NCBI RefSeq assembly: GCF_001421665.1
Contig: NZ_LMKV01000023.1
Location: forward strand, 286,592-350,591
Origin: Sphingobium sp. Leaf26
GTDB lineage: Bacteria > Pseudomonadota > Alphaproteobacteria > Sphingomonadales > Sphingomonadaceae
Direction of reading: 5' to 3'
DNA length: 64,000 nt
Shown here: positions 1 to 7,225 of the stretch, in pieces
Layout: the number at the start of each line of letters is the position of its first letter
How positions within the stretch are numbered: position 1 is the first letter of the stretch
Notes under the pieces: model-generated
Databases searched by the model: none
Told to the model about the DNA's origin: nothing
What the model saw: the letters and a program-made list of their open reading frames with translations, nothing else
Program-made: the position numbers and the translations under genes

Positions 1-201
1 ATGTTGCAGGGACATTGCCGTCGCCCACTTTCAACAGAAACGCACTTCCCTTTTCGACGCCCATGGCGCATCCTCCGCACAAGCGATCGCCGCGTCGGCA
101 ACACCATGTCGCCGCCCGGAAAATCGCGAAAAAATAGGGGACTCGGCGCAGGCCCGACCATCAGGTCGCAACCGCCACGCGCCGCTTATGGAGAGGTCTG
201 T

Positions 202-525
202 ATGATTGTTGCTGCTTCGCTCATGATGATGCTGGCCGCGGCCCCGTCCGCCGACGCGGTCGGCACCGGCCGCAAGGAATTTTCCAAATGCCTGAGCGCC
301 CAGGTCCAGCCCTCGCTCGACAAGAAGATCGCGGTCGGCGATTTCCAGGCGGAAGCCAAAAAGGCCTGCGCCGACAAGGAAGCCGCCTTCCGCGCCGCCA
401 TCATCGCCTCCGACAAGGCCGACAAGATGTCCGACGCCGCCGCCAATTCGGACGCGGACGACCAGATCGGCGAATATGTCGACAAGATCACCAGCGAATA
501 TGAAGAAAGCAGCCAGCCCCGCTGA
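202..525 (+). CDS. small secreted hypothetical protein
   Basis: This is a 107-residue protein of unknown function. I chose the ATG at 202 because GAGAGG (191-196) sits just upstream and because the next 20 or so residues form a hydrophobic signal peptide ending near Ala-Asp-Ala. The frame stays open to position 1, but the upstream part reads as noncoding. The mature part is helical and charged, with two cysteines (in KCLSA and KKACAD) and an acidic C-terminus. It is divergent from the GTA block to its right and separated from it by repeats. I recognise no domain. Confidence 0.6.
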   Translation: MIVAASLMMMLAAAPSADAVGTGRKEFSKCLSAQVQPSLDKKIAVGDFQAEAKKACADKEAAFRAAIIASDKADKMSDAAANSDADDQIGEYVDKITSEYEESSQPR

Positions 526-550
526 CGGGCAAGGTTCGACCTAAATTCCT

Positions 551-571
551 CTCCTCCCTTCAAGGGAGGGG
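551..571. repeat. small palindromic intergenic hairpin
   Basis: CCTCCCTT and AAGGGAGG form a perfect short stem just after the stop codon of the upstream gene. Similar C-rich/G-rich hairpins recur in the window (around 8483-8508 and 9881-9908). It may act as a weak terminator or be a dispersed repeat. Confidence 0.45.
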
Positions 572-584
572 AATGCCCTTAAAC

Positions 585-694
585 GACTGGAACAGGTTCC
601 AGTCCGATTGCATCGGACCGGCCGCTCTAAGTTTTTGGTTTGCCGCGTTTTCCGAGTCAGCAGGTGATTCCACCTGCTTGGAAAACGCCCTAGA
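585..694. repeat. composite palindromic repeat element
   Basis: Three stacked hairpins are visible: ACTGGAAC/GTTCCAGT (586-603), TCCGAT/ATCGGA (603-617), and a longer one pairing GCGTTTTCC (645-653) with GGAAAACGC (680-688) around GCAGGTG/CACCTGC. The middle carries a GCTCTA-GTTTTTG block that is also present in the element at 7223-7328, so both seem to belong to one modular repeat family. With its neighbours it fills the 526-818 gap, where I see no gene. Confidence 0.6.
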
Positions 695-706
695 GGCGGA
701 CTTTTA

Positions 707-743
707 TAGCCCCTCCCCTTCAGGGGAGGGGTTGGGGTGGGGC
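707..743. repeat. 37-bp dispersed repeat, copy 1
   Basis: A C-rich/G-rich hairpin is followed by GGTTGGGGTGGGGC. The 37 bases match 22681-22717 with one mismatch, so this is a dispersed repeat rather than chance. Confidence 0.75.
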
Positions 744-818
744 ATCGCCTATGACAGGTGCATCATTAGGATGGCCGCACGCTGCTCCCTCCTCTTAGGG
801 GAAAGGGATCATGTCTAC

Positions 819-1223
819 TCACCCCTCCCGCACCATCCTCAGCCGATAATCGATCACCGCCCGCCACCCCGCAGGCGGCCGGCCATCATCACGCGCCACC
901 CGTGACCGGACCAGCCGGGCGGTGACGATCCGCCATCCGTCCTGCACGCCCAGCCCCGCCACCGCCGCATCGACCCGCGCGATCATGCCGCCCAGCCGCG
1001 CCGCCGCCTCGTCACCCACGCGCAAACCCAGGCTCAACCGCACCTCGCGCCCGTCCAGCGCCTTCCCGCCCCAGTCCGCCCCGATGCAGGCATCGACATA
1101 GGCATAGGGCGCGCTCGCCCGCCCCGGTGCCCCGTCATACAGGCCGTTCAGCCCGTCCATCAGCGCCCCGTCCGCCTTCAGGGCCGCGATCACCGCCGCC
1201 CGCGCCGCCAATTCCGCGCTCAT
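819..1223 (-). CDS. DUF3168 tail-terminator-like protein (GTA gp8-type)
   Basis: This 134-residue protein has the features of the DUF3168 family: an N-terminal helix with the pattern ALKADGAL, then YxYVDAC, a 'VRLSLGLRV' strand and 'ARLVRSR...RPPAGWRAVIDYRLR' near the end. In HK97-like phages and GTAs this family sits at the neck and closes the tail tube. The start MSAEL is preferred because its ATG overlaps the stop of the upstream gene (TGA at 1220-1222), which implies translational coupling. It is the last recognisable structural gene on this strand, and no major tail protein follows before the plus-strand gene at 202. Confidence 0.82.
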   Translation of the reverse strand: MSAELAARAAVIAALKADGALMDGLNGLYDGAPGRASAPYAYVDACIGADWGGKALDGREVRLSLGLRVGDEAAARLGGMIARVDAAVAGLGVQDGWRIVTARLVRSRVARDDGRPPAGWRAVIDYRLRMVREG

Positions 1224-1441
1224 AGCCCGCCCCTCCCCACATCCCGCAATGCCAGATTCCGCCACCAGCGCCGCGCCAGCCCCGGCGCAGACGCGCGCAC
1301 ATCCTCGCCCTCGACCACCGCCGGGACGCCCATATCCGCCAGCCCCGCCACGATCCGCGCCCGCCGCCTCTCGGCTCGCGCCTCCAGCAGCGCCACCAAC
1401 TGCGCCCTCACGCCAGCCGCATCCGCCGGAACGGTCGCCAC
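1220..1441 (-). CDS. small GTA neck-region protein, unknown function
   Basis: This is a 73-residue, Arg- and Ala-rich protein with a helical RRRARIVAGL segment and the motif LARRWWRNLALRD near its end. It starts 34 bases inside the head-tail connector gene and its stop overlaps the DUF3168 start, so it is coupled on both sides. By position it matches the small gene between gp6-type and gp8-type genes in GTA clusters. I recognise no named domain; support comes from the tight packing. Confidence 0.6.
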   Translation of the reverse strand: MATVPADAAGVRAQLVALLEARAERRRARIVAGLADMGVPAVVEGEDVRASAPGLARRWWRNLALRDVGRGGL

Positions 1442-1950
1442 AGCGCGCTCACCACCGCCGGCGGCGCCGCGCTTTCCGTCCCCCGCGCCGCGAAATGCTC
1501 CGCCGCCAGCCGCACGATCCCCTGGCGCAGCGGCTCTGGCAGGCCATTCATCTCCGCCGCCAGCCCCGCCTGGTATCGCACCTTCAGCCGCTCGCCCGCC
1601 CGCGCCCGCGTCGATCGCACCCAGCCATCGCCCGCCGCGTCGATGTCGATCGCCCAGCCCTCCACCGGCAACACCTGCGCCACCCCCTCGGCATCCACCG
1701 CCTCGACCCCGTCGATCAGCGCCACCGGCCGCGCTGCCAGCCTTTGCCAGCTACCGTCCGCCGCCACCGTCTCGCCCACCGCGCGCCGCACCAGCCATTG
1801 CCCGGTAAACTGCTCGCACAAAGCCGCCGCACTGCGCAGCAAGCCTGCCAGCACAGCATCCTCGCCCGCCGTCTCGATCCGCAAATAGGCTTTCAGTTCC
1901 GCCAGCGATGCCGCCAGCGCTCCGCTCTCGCTCTCGTCCACCATGATCAT
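1408..1950 (-). CDS. phage gp6-like head-tail connector (GTA gp6-type)
   Basis: This 180-residue adaptor would join the portal ring to the neck. The N-terminal 'LAELKAYLRI...DAVLAGLLRSAAALCEQFTGQWLV' is the hallmark of the gp6-like connector family, and the C-terminal 'PLRQGIVRLAAEHF' helix also fits. The ATG at 1950 overlaps the stop of the preceding gene (TGATG arrangement), and Met3 is an alternative start. It lies in an overlapping minus-strand string of five small genes downstream of the tail fibre. Confidence 0.85.
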   Translation of the reverse strand: MIMVDESESGALAASLAELKAYLRIETAGEDAVLAGLLRSAAALCEQFTGQWLVRRAVGETVAADGSWQRLAARPVALIDGVEAVDAEGVAQVLPVEGWAIDIDAAGDGWVRSTRARAGERLKVRYQAGLAAEMNGLPEPLRQGIVRLAAEHFAARGTESAAPPAVVSALWRPFRRMRLA

Positions 1951-2228
1951 CAGCGCTCCTCCACCCGCATCGTCACCGACCGCTCGTCCACCTGCCCGTC
2001 GGACAGGGTGACGCGATTGGTCAGCCGATAGACGCGCCCGACATGGCCTCCGCTCAGCCGCGCACTGCTGCGCTGCGCCTCGAACGCGCTCGCCTCGACC
2101 ACCAGCCCGCCATCCTCCTGCGGGCTGACCGTCCACAGGCTCGCGACCAGATCCTGCCCGGCCAGATAGGCCGACCAGTCGATCGCATGGTCCACCCGCG
2201 CCTGCGGGTCCTTGACATACAGGCTCAT
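1950..2228 (-). CDS. fibre-tail adaptor-like phage protein
   Basis: This 92-residue protein begins MSLYVKDPQARVDHAIDWSA and ends with 'RVTLSDGQVDERSVTMRVEER'. The pattern of a short acidic N-terminus, a single beta sandwich with 'TVSPQEDGGL', and a closing 'TNRVTLSDG..DERS' strand matches small phage adaptor proteins annotated as fibre-tail adaptors. Its place right after a fibre gene supports that. Start and stop overlap neighbouring genes by a few bases. The exact structural role is inferred from family resemblance. Confidence 0.7.
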   Translation of the reverse strand: MSLYVKDPQARVDHAIDWSAYLAGQDLVASLWTVSPQEDGGLVVEASAFEAQRSSARLSGGHVGRVYRLTNRVTLSDGQVDERSVTMRVEER

Positions 2229-2392
2229 CGCACCTTGCTCCCCCCGTTCGCTTCAGGCGCCATCGCCCCGTCCCGCACGCACACCCGCGCATCCTGCCCC
2301 GGCCGCACGCCCCATCCCCATGGCCCGCGCCACAGGCCCGCCAGCCGCACCATACCCAGCGCCACCGCGCCGATCGCCTCACCCGCCAGCAT
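2225..2392 (-). CDS. 55-residue hypothetical protein in fibre operon
   Basis: This small protein starts MLAGEAIGAVALGMVRL and has a hydrophobic N-terminal third followed by a Trp/Gly-rich stretch (LWRGPWGWG). Its ATG lies 14 bases inside the 3' end of the tail fibre gene, and its stop overlaps the next start at 2228, so it fills the only gap in a fully overlapping gene string. The function is unknown; it might be a small membrane or fibre-assembly factor. Confidence 0.55.
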   Translation of the reverse strand: MLAGEAIGAVALGMVRLAGLWRGPWGWGVRPGQDARVCVRDGAMAPEANGGSKVR

Positions 2393-3830
2393 GGCCGCCT
2401 CCCGCTTCCAGCAGCGCAAGTCGCGCTTCCAGCCGGGCGACAGCGCGCCGCTGCCACGCCGCCTCCAGCGCGAAACATTCGTCATAGCGCAGCCCCCACC
2501 GGTCGCCCGCCGCCCGCGCCGGCCGCAGCAATGCGCCATCCTCCGCCCGCTGCTCGGCTTGCGCGTCCCAGCTATCATGGCAGATCAGCCCCCATCGGAC
2601 CGCCGCGCCCGCGCCCAGTCGCTGGTCGATCGCATCGCGCACCTGCTGCGCCACCAGCCCCATGTGCCAGCGCGCATCCTCGCCCTTCTCCGCCACCGCC
2701 GCGCCAAAGCGATAGCGCTGCCATTGCACCGCCCCCCAGGCGTCGATCAGCGCCGCGTCCGGTGGGCCGATGTCGCATTTGCTGCGCGCATCCGATGTGT
2801 TGATCGTGCCGCTGCCGGCATAGACGGTGGACCAGCGATAGGCCGCCGCACCCAGCGCATAGCCATTGTCGGCCGTCGGTTGCACCGCGCCGTAACATTC
2901 GGTCAGCCCATATTGCCACGCCATGAAGGTGGAAATGCTGGCCGATCCGTCGCGACAGCCCGACAGCGATATCTTCGTCTGCTTGTTGTTCGCGCCGGGC
3001 GTCGCGGATGTCAGCGTCGTGCGCATCCGCGACAATTCGGCAAAGCTGCCCGCCACCTGGCCGTAACAGGCCATGTCGGCGACCACCGCGCCGCTTTCCA
3101 GGTCGGCCGGGCTACCCTGCGTCCCCTGCGCCCGTTGCAGCCGCAGCGTCGCGCTGCTGCCGCCATGGGCCAGCGCGCGCAGCGACGCGCCGATGCCGTC
3201 GCCCCGCGCGGCGATGATCGCCGTCCCTTCGGTGCGATAGGCGGTGATCGTTTCGGCCGCGATCGGGGTGAAGGCGCTGCCCGGCGCATTGACGCTCAAT
3301 GTCCCGCCGACGATCTGCGCCTCGCCGCTATTGGCCACCGCTCCCACATAGGCACGCGCGCCGCCGCCATCGGCGCGGGTCAGCAATCCGCGCCCATATC
3401 CGGTCGTCGCCAGCGCCGCGATCGCGCCCAGTTCGCCGCTCGCCGCCTGCTTGCCCGCCAGCGCCGTCGCCAGCCCGTCGATCGCCCCGATGCCATGGCC
3501 ATGCGTCTCGACCCGCGCGACCCAGTCGGCATGCAGCGCCAGCCCGACATGCTTCTCGCCCGCCGCGAAATCCACCGCATCCCCGCCCGCCGACGACGCA
3601 TGGGGCGTCCGCACCAGCCGCCCGCCCTCATCGATCATCCCGTGCCCCGCTTCCCACTGCCCCGGATCGGCCACGCCCTGAATGACATAGGGGAAGGTCG
3701 CGCCGGCACTCAGCGCCCCGGCAAAGCCGCGATAGCCCGGCAATGCCCCGCCCAGCACCAACGGCCCCGCCCCCGCATCGACACAGACCTCCCGCACAAG
3801 GTCCGCCACCGCCCAATCCGTAATCCCCAC
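2379..3830 (-). CDS. tail fibre with C-terminal S74 intramolecular chaperone
   Basis: This protein of about 483 residues has an N-terminal phage-particle binding region (MGITDWAVADLV start), followed by a DUF2793-like segment (ATFPYVIQGVADPGQWEAGHG; HASSAGGDAVDF..GEKHVGLALHADW), repetitive beta structure, and a C-terminal peptidase S74 domain. The S74 signature NTSDARSKCDI marks the self-cleavage Ser-Asp site, followed by the helical trimerisation chaperone. The start is the GTG at 3830, six bases after GAGGGG (3837-3842). The longer frame runs through a terminator hairpin and is unlikely. The four genes after it overlap end to end. A fibre inside the head module is unlike the classical Rhodobacter GTA order. 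Confidence 0.82.
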   Translation of the reverse strand: MGITDWAVADLVREVCVDAGAGPLVLGGALPGYRGFAGALSAGATFPYVIQGVADPGQWEAGHGMIDEGGRLVRTPHASSAGGDAVDFAAGEKHVGLALHADWVARVETHGHGIGAIDGLATALAGKQAASGELGAIAALATTGYGRGLLTRADGGGARAYVGAVANSGEAQIVGGTLSVNAPGSAFTPIAAETITAYRTEGTAIIAARGDGIGASLRALAHGGSSATLRLQRAQGTQGSPADLESGAVVADMACYGQVAGSFAELSRMRTTLTSATPGANNKQTKISLSGCRDGSASISTFMAWQYGLTECYGAVQPTADNGYALGAAAYRWSTVYAGSGTINTSDARSKCDIGPPDAALIDAWGAVQWQRYRFGAAVAEKGEDARWHMGLVAQQVRDAIDQRLGAGAAVRWGLICHDSWDAQAEQRAEDGALLRPARAAGDRWGLRYDECFALEAAWQRRAVARLEARLALLEAGGGHAGG

Positions 3831-3848
3831 AGCCACCCCCTCGAAAAC

Positions 3849-3879
3849 AAAAAAAGGGGGAGGCCCAAAAGCCTCCCCC
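3849..3879 (-). terminator. terminator-like hairpin before tail fibre
   Basis: GGGGGAGGC (3856-3864) pairs perfectly with GCCTCCCCC (3871-3879), and in the minus direction it is followed by seven T (3849-3855). It ends 19 bases before the fibre start, so fibre mRNA must pass through it unless it starts inside the hairpin. Confidence 0.85.
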
Positions 3880-3972
3880 AAAATCATCTCCCCATGGGGG
3901 AGAAGGATACGAAGCCTTGCCAGCTTGCTGGCTAGGCGCAGTTGGATGAGGGGGTAGCGCGCCCCCTCATCC

Positions 3973-5100
3973 TCAGGACGCCGCGAACTTCATCAGCTTG
4001 ATCGCGTCCGAATTCGCCACCGCGCCGCCGATCCGCTTGACGGCATAGAAATGCACGAACGGCTTGTTGCTGAACGGATCGCGCAGGATGCTCGTCTCGC
4101 TGCGTTCGGCGATGACATAGCCGGCCTGGAAATTGCCGAAGGCGATCGACAGGCTGTTGGCCGCGATGTCCGGCATGTCCTCGGCCTCCACCACCGGATA
4201 GCCCAGCAGCGTCGCGGCCTGTCCGCCGGTCAGCCCCGGCTGCCAGATGAAGGCGCCGTCGGTCGTCTTCATCTTGCGGACCGCCGCCAGCGTGGCGCTA
4301 TTCATGACGAAGCTCGCCCCCTGCCGGTATGGCGCGCGCAGGCTCTGGACCAGGTCGATGAGCTTGTCCTGCGGGTTGGACGCCGCAAAACCGCCCGCCG
4401 CACCCGCCGCCACATATTGCAGCGAACCGAACGCCCTGACGCTGTCCGCCTCGTTGGTGGTCGTATAGGTCAGGAAGCCCTTGGGCTTGTTCGTCCCATT
4501 GCCATTGACGAAGGCCGCACCCTCCGCGACCGCAAACTCGCGGGCGATCTCGCTCGCCAGCCAGCCCTCGACATCGAACTGCGCGTCATCCAGCATCGCC
4601 TGGCTCGCCGCCGGATTGGCGAACAATTCGCCCGACGGCGGCGCGATCTCGTTGAAGCTCGGCGTCCCCGTCTCGGCCCGCGCCCCGGTTTCGCTCGCCC
4701 ATCCCGACACGATGCCGCCGGACGTCACCAGCTTGCGATACCCCGCCGTGCCGGTGCGCACGACATTGGCGATCGAGCGGATCGGCGAAATCGCCTTCAG
4801 CGTCGATCCGATGAGTTGGTCGATCTCGCGCGGCACCGCATAGCCGCCCGCCGCGCCGGAAGCCCCCGAAAAGCTCTTCAACTCCACGCCCGCCTCATGC
4901 CCCTGCCGCAGGTACCGATCGACAAAAACCGCCCGCGCCGGATCGACGCTGCCACCCTTCACCCCATCCAGCGCCGGTCGCTGTGCGGCAAGCAAAGCGC
5001 CTTTCAACGCCGCGACCTCGCTCTCCAATCCCTCGATCCGCTCCCCCTGCAACACCGCATCGAAGCTGGCTTCCAATGTGTCCATCACCTGATCCGTCAT
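3973..5100 (-). CDS. HK97-family major capsid protein (GTA gp5-type)
   Basis: This is a 375-residue capsid subunit. The N-terminal 100 residues are a helical, charged scaffold-like delta region (LEASFDAVLQGERIEGLESEVAALK) that the prohead protease would remove. The HK97 fold follows, with typical motifs GGYAVPREIDQLI, ASETGARAETGTPSF, ASEIAREFAVAEGAAFVNGNGTNKPKG and VMNSATLAAVRKMKTTDG. I chose MTDQVM as the start because GGAG lies six bases upstream; the longer METG start would overlap that site. Tandem terminator-like hairpins abut its ribosome binding site, and it normally follows the protease but here is separated from it by an insert. Confidence 0.93.
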   Translation of the reverse strand: MTDQVMDTLEASFDAVLQGERIEGLESEVAALKGALLAAQRPALDGVKGGSVDPARAVFVDRYLRQGHEAGVELKSFSGASGAAGGYAVPREIDQLIGSTLKAISPIRSIANVVRTGTAGYRKLVTSGGIVSGWASETGARAETGTPSFNEIAPPSGELFANPAASQAMLDDAQFDVEGWLASEIAREFAVAEGAAFVNGNGTNKPKGFLTYTTTNEADSVRAFGSLQYVAAGAAGGFAASNPQDKLIDLVQSLRAPYRQGASFVMNSATLAAVRKMKTTDGAFIWQPGLTGGQAATLLGYPVVEAEDMPDIAANSLSIAFGNFQAGYVIAERSETSILRDPFSNKPFVHFYAVKRIGGAVANSDAIKLMKFAAS

Positions 5101-5112
5101 GCCCGTCTCCAC

Positions 5113-5139
5113 AAAAAAGGGCGGCCCAAATGGACCGCC
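5113..5139 (-). terminator. terminator-like hairpin abutting capsid RBS
   Basis: In the minus direction, GGCGGTCC pairs with GGGCCGCC (one T-G wobble) around an ATTT loop, then six T (5113-5118). The T tract ends only 12 bases before the capsid ATG, leaving no room for a promoter. Confidence 0.82.
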
Positions 5140-5144
5140 ATACG

Positions 5145-5174
5145 AAAAAGGCGGCCCCGGATGGGACCGCCTTT
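5145..5174 (-). terminator. second tandem terminator-like hairpin before capsid
   Basis: AAAGGCGGTCCC pairs with GGGGCCGCCTTT in the minus direction (12 pairs, one wobble) around ATCC, then T residues. It lies between the DUF2335 gene stop (5206) and the first capsid-proximal hairpin, giving a double terminator. Confidence 0.82.
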
Positions 5175-5205
5175 GAACTCAGTTAAATAATTCAGATTTT
5201 CATGC

Positions 5206-5712
5206 TCAGCGCTTTCGTTTTACCGGCAACTTTTTGGATGTCGGCAAAGGTTTCTCGACTGGCTCAACATCAATTTTGATCTGAGTATAGCGTAAAAATG
5301 CTACCACTATCGCACCTACAGCGCCGATCACAGCAGCTGTAATCGGTTCACCAACAAATGCGCAATATGCGACCAATGAGCAAAGAAGGATAAGAGCGAA
5401 AATCGCTCCGAATTGCGCAACATAGCGGATACCATATTCATGAAATATGATCTTGTTTTCGCTGCCATGCCGATGGTCTTGCTCTTTTTCAGCCATCTTT
5501 AAAATTCGCTCAGCTGCTCCAGCATGGACTGCCTCATATTGAGCGTAGGTTTCTGGAGCAGGCAACGGGCCGCTGTGTACACGCCGCACCATCGTCGCGA
5601 CAATTTGAACACCCAGATCTTTTTTGTCAGGCCTGAACAGGGGTTCGAGCGCCTCAACAGTGAGCCGCTCGTCCTCTTCTTCAATTTCCATTTTCACCGG
5701 AGGCTTAGTCAC
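5206..5712 (-). CDS. DUF2335-type membrane protein (moron-like insert)
   Basis: This 168-residue protein has an acidic N-terminus and the family-like core 'SGPLPAPETYAQYEAVHAGAAERILKMAEKEQDHRHGSE'. Two membrane helices follow (YVAQFGAIFALILLCSLVAYCAF and ITAAVIGAVGAIVVAFL), then a basic C-terminus (KKLPVKRKR). DUF2335 proteins are inner-membrane proteins of unknown function found on phages and mobile elements. It overlaps the small gene at 5705 by eight bases and is clearly lower in GC than the capsid and protease genes around it. It sits where protease and capsid are normally adjacent, so it looks like an acquired cargo gene. Confidence 0.72.
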   Translation of the reverse strand: MTKPPVKMEIEEEDERLTVEALEPLFRPDKKDLGVQIVATMVRRVHSGPLPAPETYAQYEAVHAGAAERILKMAEKEQDHRHGSENKIIFHEYGIRYVAQFGAIFALILLCSLVAYCAFVGEPITAAVIGAVGAIVVAFLRYTQIKIDVEPVEKPLPTSKKLPVKRKR

Positions 5713-5914
5713 GATTTTCGTATTGCTTCATGGCTTTACGAAAATCGGCGCCGACAGCTTTCCAATCGCCTTCTATAGAACCAGATTGGAACCGAGGTGA
5801 TTTCGGGAAAAGAGTAAAGCTAAACGATCCTTGCAGAATGTCATGCCTTAGCTTAGCCCGCTTTTTCAGCTTGGCTCTTTGGCCTTCAAGGAGGCTACGA
5901 TCATGATAGGTCAT
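5705..5914 (-). CDS. small basic hypothetical protein paired with DUF2335
   Basis: This 69-residue, lysine- and arginine-rich protein starts MTYHDRSLLEGQRAKLKKRAKLRHDILQ and ends in KQYENRD. I chose the ATG at 5914 because AAGGAG lies seven bases upstream; the ATG at 5920 is too close to that site. Its stop falls inside the start of the DUF2335 gene, so the two form a coupled pair, as in toxin-antitoxin or other two-gene accessory units. I recognise no domain. Base composition is lower in GC than the flanking GTA genes. Confidence 0.55.
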   Translation of the reverse strand: MTYHDRSLLEGQRAKLKKRAKLRHDILQGSFSFTLFPKSPRFQSGSIEGDWKAVGADFRKAMKQYENRD

Positions 5915-6055
5915 GTTCATTCTCCTTCCTAGCGCACGCTGCAAATGGGGCATACATGGATAACTGTCAATGATTGACATCCTATTATAACTTGCTTGCC
6001 GGCGATTCGCTGCCAAAATCATGCAGCCTGCAAGGTATAAGCAGACCGATTCTAC

Positions 6056-6457
6056 TCACCCCTCCACCGCCACCACCCGCGCCAGATCCTGCATCGGATG
6101 CGTCACCAGGCTGACCTCCACCAGTTCCAGCCGCAGCAAATCCCTCGGCCTTGCCCCGCGCGCCGCCTTCACCCGGTATCCGAACGACAACCCGTCCAAC
6201 TCCCCCCGCGCCAAGGCCGCCGCCGCCTCGCGTCCCGCTGCCGTGCGCCGCGACACCCGGCCGATCACGCGCAGCCCGCGCCGGTCTTCCAGCGCCTTCT
6301 CCACCACGCCGATCACCTGCCCCGGCCCATGCTGCCACAGCAGCGGCACGCCCGCCGGGTCGATCGCGCCAAAGGCGCCCGCCCGCACCACGTCCCCGCC
6401 CCGGTCGACCCGGTCGAATATCGCCGCATAGCCGGCAAAGCGCACATCGCCTTCCAT
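6056..6457 (-). CDS. HK97-family prohead protease (GTA gp4-type)
   Basis: This 133-residue serine protease cleaves the capsid delta region during maturation. Visible motifs are 'RFAGYAAIFDRVDRGGDVVRAGAF', 'PLLWQHGPGQVIGVV' with the His of the catalytic set, 'GLRVIGRVSRRTAAGREAAAALARGELDGLSFGYR' with the Ser in LSFGY, and the closing 'LLRLELVEVSLVTHPM'. The ATG at 6457 is two bases after the TGA of the DUF6127 gene, so the pair is co-translated. It is somewhat shorter than typical phage U35 peptidases, as in other GTAs. Confidence 0.9.
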   Translation of the reverse strand: MEGDVRFAGYAAIFDRVDRGGDVVRAGAFGAIDPAGVPLLWQHGPGQVIGVVEKALEDRRGLRVIGRVSRRTAAGREAAAALARGELDGLSFGYRVKAARGARPRDLLRLELVEVSLVTHPMQDLARVVAVEG

Positions 6458-6459
6458 CC

Positions 6460-6768
6460 TCACCCCCGTACGAGGCCGACCAGCCCCACCTTCACCGCAA
6501 TCCCCAGCAGGATCATCGCCATCGCGATCCGCACGATCCAGCCGATCACCGCGCCGCGCGCCGCCTTCTTCGCGTCGCGCCAGGCGGACAGCAATTCGCG
6601 CAATTCCCGCATGTCGCCCTCGGCCCGCCGATCCGCCAGCCCCAGACGCGCCAGCGCCCGCCCCGCGCCCAGATCGCTCGCCTCCTCGATCAGCGCGCGG
6701 ACGGTCACGATGTCCATCGGCCGTCCCTCCGCCTGCGCCACCAGCCGCGCCAGCATCTCCTCTTTCAT
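6460..6768 (-). CDS. DUF6127 family protein
   Basis: This 102-residue protein starts MKEEMLARLVAQAEGRPMDIVTVRALIEEASDLGAGRAL. It has a cytoplasmic helical part with ELRELLSAWRDAKKAARGA and one C-terminal membrane helix (VIGWIVRIAMAMILLGIAVKVGLVGLV). It corresponds to the DUF6127 protein found between portal and protease genes in sphingomonad GTA-like loci; its function is unknown. The Met at 6768 follows GGGAG at good spacing, and the longer start (MGERD) is less likely. Confidence 0.78.
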   Translation of the reverse strand: MKEEMLARLVAQAEGRPMDIVTVRALIEEASDLGAGRALARLGLADRRAEGDMRELRELLSAWRDAKKAARGAVIGWIVRIAMAMILLGIAVKVGLVGLVRG

Positions 6769-6781
6769 GTCACGCTCTCCC

Positions 6782-6800
6782 AAAAGCCGCCAAAAGCGGC
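6782..6800 (-). terminator. weak terminator-like hairpin before DUF6127
   Basis: In the minus direction, GCCGC (6796-6800) pairs with GCGGC (6786-6790) around TTTTG, then TTTTG. The stem has only five pairs, but it has the same placement (13 bases before the start codon) as the stronger hairpins before the other GTA units. Confidence 0.5.
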
Positions 6801-6887
6801 ACCCGCCCCTCTTTCTTCTCCGCGCCTTCCGCGCCTCTGCGCGAACCCATCTTTTCTAAAGGCGCGCACATCCCTATCTGCGCCCGC

Positions 6888-7067
6888 ATGAAACGCGCCC
6901 CTCGCAAAGTCCTGATCATCCTCGCGCTGGTCATCCTCGCCGCCCTCGCCTGGCATTTCGGCCTGTTCCGGGCGGGCGACTGCATGGTGCAGGGCGGTAG
7001 CTGGAACTGGGACAATGGCTTTTGCCGCCTCGATTCCCTGCCCGCCCGCGCACCTGACGCGCCCTGA
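6888..7067 (+). CDS. small membrane-anchored protein, paralogue 1
   Basis: This 59-residue protein has a basic N-terminus (MKRAPRK), one membrane helix (VLIILALVILAALAWHFGLF) and a periplasmic tail containing GDCMVQGGSWNWDNGFC. It is too short for common gene callers but is plus strand, opposite to the GTA genes. The tail pattern (D-x-C, five residues, Gly/Ser-x-Trp, then a second Cys) is repeated in the gene 18 bases downstream. The two Cys could form a disulfide. The function is unknown. Confidence 0.55.
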   Translation: MKRAPRKVLIILALVILAALAWHFGLFRAGDCMVQGGSWNWDNGFCRLDSLPARAPDAP

Positions 7068-7084
7068 ACGGCGCGCTGCCAGTC

Positions 7085-7225
7085 ATGAAACGCCTTCTAT
7101 TCACCACCATGCTGGTCGCGACCGCCATCGCCGTGTCCCTGTGGAACAGCGACTGGCTGGCGCAGGATCATTGCCTCGACAGCGGTGGTCGCTGGTCCGC
7201 CGCAAAGGCCGCCTGCGACCATTAG
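7085..7225 (+). CDS. small secreted or anchored protein, paralogue 2
   Basis: This 46-residue protein has an N-terminal hydrophobic segment (MKRLLFTTMLVATAIAVSLW) followed by AQDHCLDSGGRWSAAKAACDH. The C-terminal part aligns with that of the gene at 6888: Asp, Cys, GG-x-W and a second Cys are kept. It probably arose by tandem duplication and is likely co-transcribed with its neighbour. A palindromic repeat starts at its stop codon. The function is unknown. Confidence 0.55.
   Translation: MKRLLFTTMLVATAIAVSLWNSDWLAQDHCLDSGGRWSAAKAACDH

Noticed and set aside
1..201. N-terminal extension of the first gene to position 1
   Set aside because: A signal peptide and ribosome site place the start at 202. 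The upstream codons read as noncoding.
2043..3935. 630-codon open frame on the plus strand
   Set aside because: Antisense to the fibre and neck genes. Its translation is Arg/Pro/His-rich with no domain, typical of an opposite-strand shadow in high-GC DNA.
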